Shown here one piece after another: positions 46,229 through 55,696 of a DNA stretch of 64,000 bases. The notes below the pieces were generated by a model. That model worked only from the letters and a program-made list of their open reading frames with translations, searched no databases and had not been told where the DNA came from. Source of the stretch: Dysgonomonas sp. UBA7710 (GTDB lineage: Bacteria; Bacteroidota; Bacteroidia; Bacteroidales; Dysgonomonadaceae); the NCBI RefSeq assembly GCF_002482385.1, contig NZ_DLFW01000047.1, forward strand, positions 206,405 to 270,404. Direction: 5' to 3'. Position numbers and translations under genes: made by a program. The first letter of the stretch is position 1. Every line of letters begins with the position of its first letter.

Positions 46229-49200
46229 ATGAACATCATTAAATTTATCATCCTATCACTATTTTTCGTAACTAATTTGCCTCTGTTCTCCCAAATAGAA
46301 TCGGATTTTCATTTCAAAAAAATACAGGTTGATGAAGGTTTGTCGGAGAATGCAGTCTATTGCATACTACAAGACTCGAAAGGTTTCATGTGGTTTGGGA
46401 CAAAAGACGGACTGAACCGTTTTGATGGAAATAACTTCCGTGTTTTTCGTCATAGTTTAGAAAGGACGAATTCAATAGGAAACAATTTCATACGATGCCT
46501 GATAGAAGGAAATGACCGCAATCTATATATCGGTACTGACGCCGGATTATATATAATGGACCCGGTGGAAGAAACTTTTAAAAAGGTTACCGGAGCCACA
46601 AATAATGAAAAGAATTATTTAACCTCTGCTGTCAATGCTCTATATCAGGATCGAGCCGGTGATATCTGGATAGCATCTATGAATCAGGGTATATTTAAAT
46701 ATAATCCTAAACAGAAGAAACTTTCGAGAATAGAGCTTTCGAGATATAATCTGCAGAACAATGCCAGCTGGGCGATATATGGTGACCTATCCGGAAATAT
46801 CTGGGTAGGGACCCGTCTAGGCTTACTTAGATATAATAAGGAAACGAACAAGCTAGATCCTATAGAGTCCATGTTTGGCTTCTCTGATAATTTTTCTTAC
46901 GAAACCTTATCCATCTTGGAAGACAATAAGGGTAACTTATGGCTGGGTACCTGGTCTAATGGGCTCTGCCTGTACGACAAACAATCTAACAGCCATATAT
47001 CATACCTCGGCCGGAACGATATATTTCAGTATGTGACACATATCAGAGCGATTTTTCAATATGATGACAGATCCCTATACATTGGCTCGGATGATGGATT
47101 ATACCTTTTCGATCTGGATACAAAGAAAGCCAAAAGAATAGATATGCCTCAACTGCAGCATAGTCTTAGCGACCAAAATGTGTATTCTATCTATAAGGAT
47201 AAGGAAAACGGGATATGGATAGGAACTTATTTCGGAGGAGTGAATTATCTGAATCCATCTCAATTAAATATTGAGACTTATTATCCCGACCGCCGCCCCG
47301 GAACATTATCGGGAAAAGCGATCAGTCAGTTTTGCGAAGATCGGTTCGGAAATTTATGGATTGCAACCGAAGACGGAGGAATAAATTATTTCAACTCTGT
47401 AACGAAAAATATCGGCCAGCCGATAACAACGTCTTATCATAATACGCACGCATTGCTTCTGGACGGAGATAATTTGTGGATCGGGACATTTTCGAGAGGT
47501 ATAGATGTATATAATACCAAAACCAGATCTTTGACAAACTACAATAGTATAAGCGGGAACAAAAACACGCTAAATGACAATTGTGTTTTTTCATTGTATA
47601 AAACCAGTAATGGAGACATCTACGCAGGCACACCGGTAGGCTTAAACAAATATAATAAGGCGACCAACAGCTTTACACCTATAGAATCCATTGCCGGTTT
47701 TATCTATGATATAAAAGAAGATCATTCCGGCAATTTATGGCTGGCAACATATGGAACCGGTGTTATAAAACTGGATATCAAAACGAACAAATGGATATAT
47801 TATGACGCTATATTAAATAGCGAGGATCCCATCGTCAAGAGTAAGCTAACCAGTGTATATATAGATAGCCAGAGAAGGATTCTTTTCTCAAGCGAAGGGA
47901 AGGGCATTTTTATTTATGACGCAAAAAAAGATAATTTCATAAATATATCAGAATCGGATGGTTTGCCTAATAATGTTGTTTATGGCATACTTGATGATCC
48001 TTTCGGTAATTTATGGATCAGCTGTAATAAGGGATTAGCTTGTTTTAACCTGTCAGCCCCTCAGAATTCAATCCTATATAACAAAGAGGATGGACTACAA
48101 AGCAATCAGTTTAATTACAAGTCAAGTTATAAGGCCAAAAACGGAAAATTCTATTTTGGTGGTATAAACGGCTTTAATTCCTTTTATCCTCAAGATCTCA
48201 ATGCAAACAAGAATATAGTAGTACCACCGGTAGAGATTACGGGAATAAGCCTATTTGGCAATTCCGATGCTGAAACGGAAGACGAAATACAAATTAAACT
48301 GAATAAGAGACAAAAAATAACGCTGCCATACAATAAGTCATCTTTTACAATATCATATGTCAGCCTGAGTTATGTTACTCAGACAAAGAATCAATATGCA
48401 TATAAACTGGAAGGAGCCGATACAGACTGGAATTACACAGGAAACAATAAAAGTGTGACATATGTCAATCTGCCTTATGGAAAATATTGCTTCTGGATAA
48501 AAGCAACAAATAATGATGGTTTATGGAACGAAACCGGAGCTAAAATAGAAATAGAAATACTCCCTCCATTCTGGCTTTCGCTACCGGCAAAGGTATTGTA
48601 CTTCATAATACTGATATCTTTAATTTATATTATCATGTCTTATTATTGGGCTAAAGACAGGAAGAAACGGATACAACAGCTGGAAGCATATAAAACTGAA
48701 CAGGAAACTCTGGCCTTCAAGTCGAAAATAGATTTCTTTACAACCATAGCTCACGAGGTAAGAACGCCGTTAAGCCTTATTACAGCGCCATTAGAGGAAG
48801 TAATTAATATAAATGAGGATAATAGCGAGACAAAACAAAACCTTCTTATCATTGAGAAGAACTGCAACCGCTTAACCGTACTTATCAATCAATTGCTCGA
48901 TTTCAGAAAGATGGACTCAACTGTATACGTTGTAAATCCGGGAGATATTAACCTCAAAGAATTTGTTTATGAGCTATATGAACGCTTCAAAAAAACAGCT
49001 CAACGAAAACAAATAGACTTTATACTAAATTTACCTCAGGATAAAGAAATCAGGATAAATTCCGATGTAGACGCCCTGACAAAAATAATCGGAAACTTAT
49101 TGACAAATGCTTTGAAATACACTAAAGACCAAATCATATTATCTTTAGCCTGTAATAGTGATAAATCATATACCATAACTGTCGAGGATAATGGAAGAGG

Positions 49201-50257
49201 CATATCTGATGAGCATAAATCACTGATATTCGATCCGTTTTTTCAGGTTCAGACCGACGATCGTAATATCGGAACAGGCCTCGGATTAGCATTAGTCAAG
49301 AATCTGACCGATATTCTGGGTGGAACCATCAATGTGGCTGACGGTAAGAACGGTGGAACAACATTCATTTTCCAATTTTGCGATATAGAACCATCATTCG
49401 ACAAAATGCCATCTGTATTCCCGGATCAATCCATACCTCTTACATCCGAAAGCGAACTTCAAACAGAGGCTGGCAACCAATATTCAATCCTGATCGTTGA
49501 AGATAATCCCGAGATGGCCCTATTTATAAAAAAGACCTTACTTAGCGATTATATAGTTGATTCTGCTCCGGATGCCACAGTAGCATTATCTCTGCTCGAA
49601 GAAAAGAGTTATGATATCATTATATCGGATATAATGATGCCGGGTATAGACGGAATTTCTTTTACAAAGAAACTAAAATCAGATATTAGTTACAGCCATA
49701 TTCCCCTAATATTATTATCGGCCAAAACAGAGAATGCAGTTAAAATAGAAGGACTGCTTTCCGGAGCTGATGTATTTATAGAGAAACCATTCTCTACCTC
49801 TTTCCTCAAGGCTCAAATCCTAAGCCTGCTCGAAAACCGTAAAGCAATGCTGGAAGCATTCAACCGTTCACCATTGACTTCCTATTCAGTTCTTGTCTCC
49901 AACAAAAATGACGAAATCTTCCTTAACAAACTAAACGAAGAAATAGAAAAGCACATAGCAGAAGAAACCTTTTCTGTGGAATCGCTGACCGGTATCCTCA
50001 ATATCAGCCGTTCTAACCTCCAACGAAAGCTGAAAACAATAAGCGGAGTAACTCCCGGTGATTATCTGAGAAATTATCGTTTAAGGAAGGCATGCAAGTT
50101 ACTGATAGAAACCGATATGCGAATCAATGAGGTTGCCTATAGCATAGGATTCAATTCCCCTTCTTATTTTACAAAAGTCTTTCAAAAAAATTATAACATG
50201 CTACCTAAAGAATTCGTAAATAAATATTTGAACGAAGACAAAGAAAAGAGAATATAA
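46229..50257 (+). CDS. Hybrid two-component system sensor-regulator (HTCS)
   Basis: This 1342-residue protein has every HTCS part in order. A signal peptide (to ~21) precedes a double beta-propeller of regulator repeats (~25-700, recurring DSKGFMWFGTKDGLNRFDG and GNLWLGTWSNGLC types) and a Y_Y_Y domain (~705-780). After a membrane helix (~787-808, VLYFIILISLIYIIMSYYW) come a HisKA with His842 in IAHEVRTPLS, an ATPase domain (NLLTNALKYT, DNGRGIS, GTGLGLALV), a receiver with Asp1134 in IISDIMMPGIDG, and a C-terminal AraC helix-turn-helix. HTCS proteins sense oligosaccharide in the periplasm and activate their glycan locus. It is divergent from GH43 and the GH105-type SusCD locus, which it most likely controls. 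Confidence 0.96.
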   Translation: MNIIKFIILSLFFVTNLPLFSQIESDFHFKKIQVDEGLSENAVYCILQDSKGFMWFGTKDGLNRFDGNNFRVFRHSLERTNSIGNNFIRCLIEGNDRNLYIGTDAGLYIMDPVEETFKKVTGATNNEKNYLTSAVNALYQDRAGDIWIASMNQGIFKYNPKQKKLSRIELSRYNLQNNASWAIYGDLSGNIWVGTRLGLLRYNKETNKLDPIESMFGFSDNFSYETLSILEDNKGNLWLGTWSNGLCLYDKQSNSHISYLGRNDIFQYVTHIRAIFQYDDRSLYIGSDDGLYLFDLDTKKAKRIDMPQLQHSLSDQNVYSIYKDKENGIWIGTYFGGVNYLNPSQLNIETYYPDRRPGTLSGKAISQFCEDRFGNLWIATEDGGINYFNSVTKNIGQPITTSYHNTHALLLDGDNLWIGTFSRGIDVYNTKTRSLTNYNSISGNKNTLNDNCVFSLYKTSNGDIYAGTPVGLNKYNKATNSFTPIESIAGFIYDIKEDHSGNLWLATYGTGVIKLDIKTNKWIYYDAILNSEDPIVKSKLTSVYIDSQRRILFSSEGKGIFIYDAKKDNFINISESDGLPNNVVYGILDDPFGNLWISCNKGLACFNLSAPQNSILYNKEDGLQSNQFNYKSSYKAKNGKFYFGGINGFNSFYPQDLNANKNIVVPPVEITGISLFGNSDAETEDEIQIKLNKRQKITLPYNKSSFTISYVSLSYVTQTKNQYAYKLEGADTDWNYTGNNKSVTYVNLPYGKYCFWIKATNNDGLWNETGAKIEIEILPPFWLSLPAKVLYFIILISLIYIIMSYYWAKDRKKRIQQLEAYKTEQETLAFKSKIDFFTTIAHEVRTPLSLITAPLEEVININEDNSETKQNLLIIEKNCNRLTVLINQLLDFRKMDSTVYVVNPGDINLKEFVYELYERFKKTAQRKQIDFILNLPQDKEIRINSDVDALTKIIGNLLTNALKYTKDQIILSLACNSDKSYTITVEDNGRGISDEHKSLIFDPFFQVQTDDRNIGTGLGLALVKNLTDILGGTINVADGKNGGTTFIFQFCDIEPSFDKMPSVFPDQSIPLTSESELQTEAGNQYSILIVEDNPEMALFIKKTLLSDYIVDSAPDATVALSLLEEKSYDIIISDIMMPGIDGISFTKKLKSDISYSHIPLILLSAKTENAVKIEGLLSGADVFIEKPFSTSFLKAQILSLLENRKAMLEAFNRSPLTSYSVLVSNKNDEIFLNKLNEEIEKHIAEETFSVESLTGILNISRSNLQRKLKTISGVTPGDYLRNYRLRKACKLLIETDMRINEVAYSIGFNSPSYFTKVFQKNYNMLPKEFVNKYLNEDKEKRI

Positions 50258-50272
50258 CTTTTATTCTAATAC

Positions 50273-50305
50273 AAGGATAACCAAAAGTAAATAGAGGTTA
50301 TTCTT
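50273..50305 (+). terminator. Weak hairpin after the HTCS gene
   Basis: AAGGATAACC (50273-50282) and GGTTATTCTT (50296-50305) pair over 10 bp including one G-U, with a 13-nt loop, 15 nt after the HTCS stop. There is no downstream T-run. Confidence 0.4.
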
Positions 50306-50561
50306 TAGCTAAAAACGATAAAAATACAATAGGTCCCGGGTTGTTTCTTTAATAATATGTCCGTTGCAAACAGCACTAAATTAACCTGTATTCACTATAT
50401 ATAGTTAAAAAGTAACAGTATAATCAGTTAGCAGTTAACAGTCATCAACTTGTATCTTGTATCTCGTATCCCGTTTACTTGTAACTATTTTCAAAAAGGT
50501 AACAAAGGTTACACTTATTACAGTTAACAGTTTGCAGTCATCAATTCGTAAGATGTAAAAA

Positions 50562-50593
50562 CTTTGCGTCTTTGCGTCTTTGCGTCTTTGCGT
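50562..50593. repeat. Four exact tandem copies of CTTTGCGT
   Basis: The 8-bp unit CTTTGCGT occurs four times without variation (50562, 50570, 50578, 50586) and continues as GAAAC. A decayed form of the same unit appears on the opposite strand near 34817-34840. It is too short to be a CRISPR array and has no spacers. Confidence 0.85.
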
Positions 50594-51025
50594 GAAACAA
50601 AACAGGGCGCCAGCCAACTTGTAATTTGTAACTCTTAAAAAAGGTAACAAAAGTAACAGATATATCAGTTAACAGTCAACAGTTAGCAGTTAACAACTTG
50701 TATCTTGTATCTCGTACCTTGTCTACTTGTAACTATTCCCAAAAAGGTAACAAAGGTGACAGCTTTTACGCATTTTAATTATTGAATCCTTAAACATTAA
50801 ATTTTTAAATCTTAAAGCCAATACTTCAAAGAACTATCAGCTATCAGCTAATGGCTAACAGCTATACCTATAGATAAAGTATTCTCAAAAAAGCACCTTG
50901 CTCAGAAATATCCGCTAAAATAGAATAGACTCCCAATCTGGAACTTATTTCTATTTAATAGTAAGCATATAAGGTTTTCCATATTTGTCACTGCTGCCGG
51001 AGTATTTACTCCAGCTTTAATGAAA

Positions 51026-52054
51026 CTAATTATTTAAATAAAGAGTACAAGGTAAAACGACTTTATATTGTCCTTTTTCACCCGATTGCTCATTTTTTTC
51101 CCGAATCTCTCCAAGTAAAATATCCATAGCATTCTTACCTATATCGGCAACCGGCATTTTTGCGATATTAATTTGGGGGGCTAATATTTTAAACAAAGAT
51201 ACTCCATGTATACATGCCAGTTGAAATTGCCTGTTAAAATCTATTCCTCTATTATTAAAATAAAGGAAAGCCTCCAACGCAAGGATATGTGTGGTAAAAA
51301 AGAAACCATCGACATCCGGTACCTTTTCAAATATATTGTCCAATATCTTTACAATTTTATTCTCGTAGTCTTCATATTCTACATTTCCTACCAATGTGGG
51401 ATTGAACTTGATCCCCGAATCCAATAATGCTTGTTTGTATCCCTCATTTCTCTCACCCATTGTCGTAAGATATGAGTTAGTTGTAATAAGTGCAATATTT
51501 TTACATCCCTTATTTACAAGATGTTTTGTTAATTTATAACTACTTTCTTTATTATCAATGATGATATAACTTGTTTCTAATTCAGGAAAATAACGGTCAA
51601 ATGTAACCAGAGGGAATTTCTCCAGCATAAGCCGTTCAATCTCTACTTTCGATCGCTTTGTCGGAGCTATAATAATTCCATCCACCCCCTTAGACTTAAA
51701 CATCTGTATGACAAGCTCTTCTTTATTAAAATCAGATTCAGAGCTTGCTATCATAAGAGAATAACCATACAGGTTAGCTTGATTTTCTATTTCTCTGGCT
51801 ACAGAAGAATAGAAAAAATCCGATATTGAAGGCAGAATAAGGCCAATAGTCTTGGTCTGGCCTATATTGAGACTCCGGGCTATTAAGTTAGGTTGATAAT
51901 GCAATTCCTTAGCACAGTTCAGTACAATCTCTTGTGTACTCTTACTGATACCTTTTTTTTCTGCTTGTCCATTCAGCACCCATGATACTGTAGTTTTTGA
52001 CAAGTTCAGTTTTTCTGCAATATCCTTGAGTGATGTCCTTTTTTTCATTTCCAA
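51026..52054 (-). CDS. LacI-family transcriptional regulator
   Basis: This 342-residue protein has an N-terminal LacI helix-turn-helix (~8-28: TSLKDIAEKLNLSKTTVSWV), a hinge around HYQPNLIARSL, and a periplasmic-binding-protein-like effector domain (~60-342: TIGLILPSISDFFYSSVARE, VDGIIIAPTKR). LacI proteins usually repress sugar genes until a sugar or sugar phosphate binds. It is divergent from the GH78-SusCD-GH2-ROK operon, and three similar CCG-centred palindromes lie in the shared 878-bp spacer, one 25 bp upstream of its own start. I infer that it controls both itself and that operon. Its - strand promoter is well formed (52313-52344). Confidence 0.93.
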   Translation of the reverse strand: MEMKKRTSLKDIAEKLNLSKTTVSWVLNGQAEKKGISKSTQEIVLNCAKELHYQPNLIARSLNIGQTKTIGLILPSISDFFYSSVAREIENQANLYGYSLMIASSESDFNKEELVIQMFKSKGVDGIIIAPTKRSKVEIERLMLEKFPLVTFDRYFPELETSYIIIDNKESSYKLTKHLVNKGCKNIALITTNSYLTTMGERNEGYKQALLDSGIKFNPTLVGNVEYEDYENKIVKILDNIFEKVPDVDGFFFTTHILALEAFLYFNNRGIDFNRQFQLACIHGVSLFKILAPQINIAKMPVADIGKNAMDILLGEIREKNEQSGEKGQYKVVLPCTLYLNN

Positions 52055-52078
52055 TACGCAAATAAGATGATTTTATTT

Positions 52079-52094
52079 TATTGAACGGTTAAAT
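52079..52094. promoter_or_regulatory. LacI operator candidate C (autoregulatory)
   Basis: Read on the - strand, ATTTAACCGTTCAATA matches the site at 52609 in 11 of 16 positions, including the TTAACCG core. It lies in the leader of the LacI gene, 25 bp before its start codon. Confidence 0.45.
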
Positions 52095-52312
52095 ATCGAA
52101 GAATAAGAGAATATACACAAGAAAATCAGATATTTTAATAAAATAATTAGTTAGTATTATTGTTTATCAGTCTTCTCTTATCTGAATCCTGATTATTGAG
52201 TTCACATATCAGCAGCCTCAATTATTTTGTGAAAGATTCTTCTTATATATGATTACTTATATCTTCCTGCGCTTTTAAAGCATACAATGGCTATCAATAC
52301 TATTCCGCTATA

Positions 52313-52344
52313 CAAATATAATATTCGATTTATATTTCTACAAA
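52313..52344 (-). promoter_or_regulatory. Promoter of the LacI gene (Bacteroidota type)
   Basis: On the - strand, TTTG (52344-52341), a 20-nt spacer, and TATATTTG (52320-52313) give a full match to the -33/-7 consensus TTTG-n19-21-TAnnTTTG. It predicts a start near 52306 and a leader of about 250 nt. Confidence 0.6.
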
Positions 52345-52573
52345 TGTAGATTATTTTACTTTCACGGTAAAATTAAAATTCTCTTTTTTTATTTATAGGA
52401 GATGAATCTCACTAAAACTACGAGCTGAAAATATAATTCATATATATTATCCATATGCCATAAATGAACATAAAAATATATAAATCAAATATTTAAATAA
52501 AGAATAGAACTCTTAGAAGAGAGATATTCCTATTTTTAACAAATGTTAATCACAAAAGAAATTTAATCTTATT

Positions 52574-52604
52574 GTTGGAATTATTAAAATAAGCATTAAA
52601 TTTG
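52574..52604 (+). promoter_or_regulatory. Promoter of the GH78 operon (Bacteroidota type)
   Basis: GTTG (52574-52577), a 19-nt spacer, and TAAATTTG (52597-52604) match the consensus except for the first base of the -33. Transcription should start near 52610, inside operator candidate A, with a leader of about 320 nt before the GH78 start. Confidence 0.65.
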
Positions 52605-52608
52605 CATT

Positions 52609-52624
52609 ACTTAACCGATTAAGT
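52609..52624. promoter_or_regulatory. LacI operator candidate A
   Basis: ACTTAACCGATTAAGT is symmetric at 14 of 16 positions (ACTTAA-n-CG-n-TTAAGT), has the central CG typical of LacI-family sites, and starts 4 nt after the -7 element. Bound repressor would cover the transcription start. Confidence 0.6.
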
Positions 52625-52655
52625 TAATTGTAAGTTTATAAAAGTAAGCTATATA

Positions 52656-52758
52656 AGATATCCATACCCGCTTATGTAGGAAACTTCATTTACTTGAGAC
52701 TAGGAAAAGTACTTTTTTTTGTGTATTACACAGGGTATATAAGAAGTTATGGATGTCT
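52656..52758 (+). ncRNA. Structured 5' leader of the GH78 operon
   Basis: AGATATCCATA (52656-52666) pairs with TATGGATGTCT (52748-52758) over 11 bp with one G-U; inside, CTTATGTA (52671-52678) pairs with TATATAAG (52736-52743) over 8 bp with one G-U. The enclosed ~57 nt include TACTT/AAGTA (52691-52695 with 52707-52711) followed by a run of eight T (52713-52720), and the small hairpin GTGT-att-ACAC (52721-52731). I do not recognise a known riboswitch. It could be a cis-acting leader or an attenuator; this is inference from base pairing alone. Confidence 0.4.
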
Positions 52759-52891
52759 ACATTAAAAAGCCATCGTAATATATGAAAAATACAATAAAAC
52801 CATAATTTAATAACTTTGAAACAATTTATTAGCTAAGAATCCCCACTTTTGCGGACAATTATAAAATGAGATTTTATTTTTTGAACATTTT

Positions 52892-52907
52892 GCTAAACCG
52901 TTAAAGT
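52892..52907. promoter_or_regulatory. LacI operator candidate B
   Basis: GCTAAACCGTTAAAGT matches candidate A at 12 of 16 positions, and both are followed by TAATT. It lies 25 bp before the GH78 start codon, about 270 bp downstream of candidate A, so looping or a roadblock are possible. A perfect TAACTTTG at 52811-52818 could be a second -7 but has no -33. Confidence 0.45.
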
Positions 52908-52932
52908 TAATTTACCATATAATAATAAAATT

Positions 52933-55587
52933 ATGCCTAAATCTAAATCAATTGTAGCTGTTTTATTGCCGGTAACCCTTCTTTTAGTTCTTGTGGTACA
53001 ATCATGCCGAACCAAAAATGTCAAAATAGACAATTTAAGATGCGAGTATATGCACAACCCCAAAGGGATTGATGCGGCTACCCCACGTTTTACATGGAAT
53101 TACGAAACAGCTTCCAGTCACGATTTCAAACAGGGAAGTATCCAACTCCTTGTATCTAAAAGTCCGGATGCTCTTTCTGACAAAGCTTCCGATAATGTAT
53201 GGCGTTCGGAAGTAGTCAGCACCGGAGAATCTTTTATCACTACAGACTCCGGTTGCAGGCTCGAACCAAGCACCACTTATTACTGGAAAGTTATAGCATG
53301 GGACAAGGAAAACAAAGAGGAAATAATATCACCTATAGCTCAGTTTGAAACAGCCTTCATGCAGTCTTCAGACTGGCAGGCAAAATGGATATCGGACAAC
53401 GAAGCTATAGATAACCCGCGGGCGCCCATGTTGCGGAAATCTTTTGAGGCAAACATCAATAAACAAATAGAAAAGGCCGGATTATATATTAGTGCAGCAG
53501 GATACTATGACATATCGATCAATGGAAACCCTGCCGATACATCCGTATTTCTGGCACCGGGATACACCCATTATGACAAGCGCAACCTGTACAACACTTA
53601 TGACGTAACCCTGCTGCTACAATCCGGTAAGAACGCCATAACATGCGTTCTGGGCAATGGATTCTACAATGCATTTGCACCGGTTGCAACATGGAGTTTC
53701 GAGCAGGCGCGTTGGCGCAATCGCGCATCCATGATCTGCGAATTACATATTACTTATACAGATAATACAAAAGATGTGATAGTATCTGACTCCACATGGA
53801 AAGTTTCCCCGTCAGGACCTTATACGCAAAACAATATTTATAGCGGAGACACCTACGATGCAAATAAAGAGATTGACGGATGGGACAAACCTGCATTCAA
53901 CGACTCTGCGTGGCCACAGGCAAAAATAATGAAGGCTCCATCAGAGCGCCTGGTTGCTGAGACAGAACCCGTAATAAGAAAAGTAAAGGATATACAACCA
54001 GTATCGGTAAAATCCTTTGGCGACACTGTGTTTGTGTATGATTTTGGAGTTAATATGACAGGTGTATGCCAACTGAAAGTAGAAGGGGAGAAAAATACAA
54101 GAATTGAAATGCAATATGGTGAACTCCTGAGACCTGACGGGCATATAGAAATGCGGAATCTCGACATCTATTACAAACCGCTTCCGGGACTGGCTTTCCA
54201 GACAGATGTCCTTATTCTTGATGGCAAGGAGCATGTTTTCACTCCTAAGTTCTCATACAAAGGATTTCAGTATGTGGAGGTACGTTCGGACCGTCCGATA
54301 AAACTCGATAAAACGAATATAACAGCGCTTAACTTCCATTCCGATCTGAAAAAAACCGGACATTTCAGCTGTTCCAACGACTTGCTGAATCGGATATGGG
54401 AAGCTGCAAACAGGTCGTATTTATCAAATATAATGAGTATCCCGACAGATTGTCCTCAACGTGAAAAGAACGGATGGACTGCGGATGCCCATATCACAAT
54501 GGATCTCGGATTATTGAATTTCGACGGTATCCGTTTTTACGAAAAATGGATCGAAGATTTAATAGACAATCAGACTCCGGAAGGACGCATCTCCGGAATT
54601 ATCCCAAGCTCAGGTTGGGGATATGATGATTGGATCGGCCCGGTGTGGGACGCGGCCATGTTCATTGTCCCAATGGCTCTATACGACTATTACGGAGACA
54701 AACAAAGTATAAGCAGAGTATATGACACTTGCCAGAAGTATCTGGTATACCTGGCAGCCCGTGAAGACAAAGACGGCTGTGTCACTTATGGAATCGGAGA
54801 CTGGGTACCATACAAAACCCAGACGCCGACTGAATATACGACATCGTGTTACTATTATCTGGATAATCTTTATATGTCCAAATTTGCTGATATACTGGGA
54901 CGTGACGGATCGGCCTATAAAGAAAAAGCCGATAGGCTGAAACAATTGATAAACAAGAAGTACTTCGATTCGCAGAAAAACATCTATGCCAACGGATCAC
55001 AGACGTCGCTGGCTGTAGCCCTTTATCTGGGAATAGTACCCGATGGACTGGAACAGGACGTAGCTGACAATTTGTACAGGATAGTAAAAGGAAACAACGG
55101 ATATCTCGACTTCGGTGTATTAGGCAGCAAAACCGTACTGAGAATGCTATCAAAATACGGCTATGCGGATATGGCCTACCAAATGGCTTCTAAAGAAGAT
55201 GAACCATCATGGGGAGCCTGGATAAAAAAAGGATTCAATACAATGCCCGAGACATGGACACTATCCCCCGAATTCAGGGACGCGTCTATCAACCATATGT
55301 TTTTGGGAGATATTAATGCCTGGATGTACAATGTATTGGCAGGCATAAACTATGACCCGGACAGCCCCGGATTCAAACACATACTTATCCGGCCTCACTT
55401 TGTCGAAGGTTTGGATTGGGTGAAAGGAGAATATAACTCCATCAAAGGACTTATCCGGTCCGAATGGAAACGGGAGGGAAGTAAAGTCCGGCTGGAAGTA
55501 GAGATTCCTATCAACGCTACTGCCACAATCGAAGTCATGGATAAGAAGATTTCTGTTGAAGGAGGCAAACATACGTTCAAATTTTAA
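52933..55587 (+). CDS. GH78 alpha-L-rhamnosidase lipoprotein
   Basis: This 884-residue protein has a lipobox at QSC (~25), an N-terminal fibronectin-like domain (~35-140, NLRCEYMHNPKGIDAATPRF), beta-sandwich domains (~145-460, GLYISAAGYYDISINGNPAD), and an (alpha/alpha)6 barrel (~480-800) with the family motif DCPQREKNGWTADAH (D506, E511) and GAWIKKGFNTMPETWTLSPE. A short C-terminal beta domain follows (PHFVEGLDWVKGEYNSIKG). GH78 enzymes release alpha-L-rhamnose by inversion. It is the first gene of an operon with SusC, SusD, a GH2 enzyme and a ROK kinase, downstream of a LacI-type promoter-operator. A rhamnose-decorated glycan or glycoside is the probable target. Confidence 0.92.
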   Translation: MPKSKSIVAVLLPVTLLLVLVVQSCRTKNVKIDNLRCEYMHNPKGIDAATPRFTWNYETASSHDFKQGSIQLLVSKSPDALSDKASDNVWRSEVVSTGESFITTDSGCRLEPSTTYYWKVIAWDKENKEEIISPIAQFETAFMQSSDWQAKWISDNEAIDNPRAPMLRKSFEANINKQIEKAGLYISAAGYYDISINGNPADTSVFLAPGYTHYDKRNLYNTYDVTLLLQSGKNAITCVLGNGFYNAFAPVATWSFEQARWRNRASMICELHITYTDNTKDVIVSDSTWKVSPSGPYTQNNIYSGDTYDANKEIDGWDKPAFNDSAWPQAKIMKAPSERLVAETEPVIRKVKDIQPVSVKSFGDTVFVYDFGVNMTGVCQLKVEGEKNTRIEMQYGELLRPDGHIEMRNLDIYYKPLPGLAFQTDVLILDGKEHVFTPKFSYKGFQYVEVRSDRPIKLDKTNITALNFHSDLKKTGHFSCSNDLLNRIWEAANRSYLSNIMSIPTDCPQREKNGWTADAHITMDLGLLNFDGIRFYEKWIEDLIDNQTPEGRISGIIPSSGWGYDDWIGPVWDAAMFIVPMALYDYYGDKQSISRVYDTCQKYLVYLAAREDKDGCVTYGIGDWVPYKTQTPTEYTTSCYYYLDNLYMSKFADILGRDGSAYKEKADRLKQLINKKYFDSQKNIYANGSQTSLAVALYLGIVPDGLEQDVADNLYRIVKGNNGYLDFGVLGSKTVLRMLSKYGYADMAYQMASKEDEPSWGAWIKKGFNTMPETWTLSPEFRDASINHMFLGDINAWMYNVLAGINYDPDSPGFKHILIRPHFVEGLDWVKGEYNSIKGLIRSEWKREGSKVRLEVEIPINATATIEVMDKKISVEGGKHTFKF

Positions 55588-55696
55588 GAAATAAATAAAT
55601 GAAAGGAGGTAAGGATATGAAAGTATAAGTAACCTGAATGCAAAAATATTAAAGGCAATTTACATCAGTAAAAAATAAATTAAATAATCTTCATCA

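Larger units (their letters stand above)
50258..51025. repeat. Gene-free spacer with short dispersed repeats (copy 2)
   Basis: No gene is supported between the convergent HTCS and LacI genes. The spacer carries GGTAACAAAGG-type units (about 50497, 50640 and 50744), TATATCAGTTAACAGT (about 50661), CAGTTAGCAGTTAACA-type runs (50427 and 50679), and the CTTGTATCTTGTATCTCGTA block twice (about 50451 and 50697). The same modules are in the 34.6-35.1 kb spacer. Their order and partial tandem nature suggest a degenerate, family-wide intergenic repeat. Confidence 0.75.

Noticed and set aside
50404..50760. Possible CRISPR array in the repeat-rich spacer
   Set aside because: Repeat units are short and degenerate, there are no equal-length unique spacers, and no cas gene is nearby.
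55601..55628. AAAGGAGGT followed by a 3-codon frame between GH78 and SusC
   Set aside because: A strong ribosome-site match is notable in this phylum, but the frame ends after MKV and the spacing is plausible by chance; noted in the SusC entry only.
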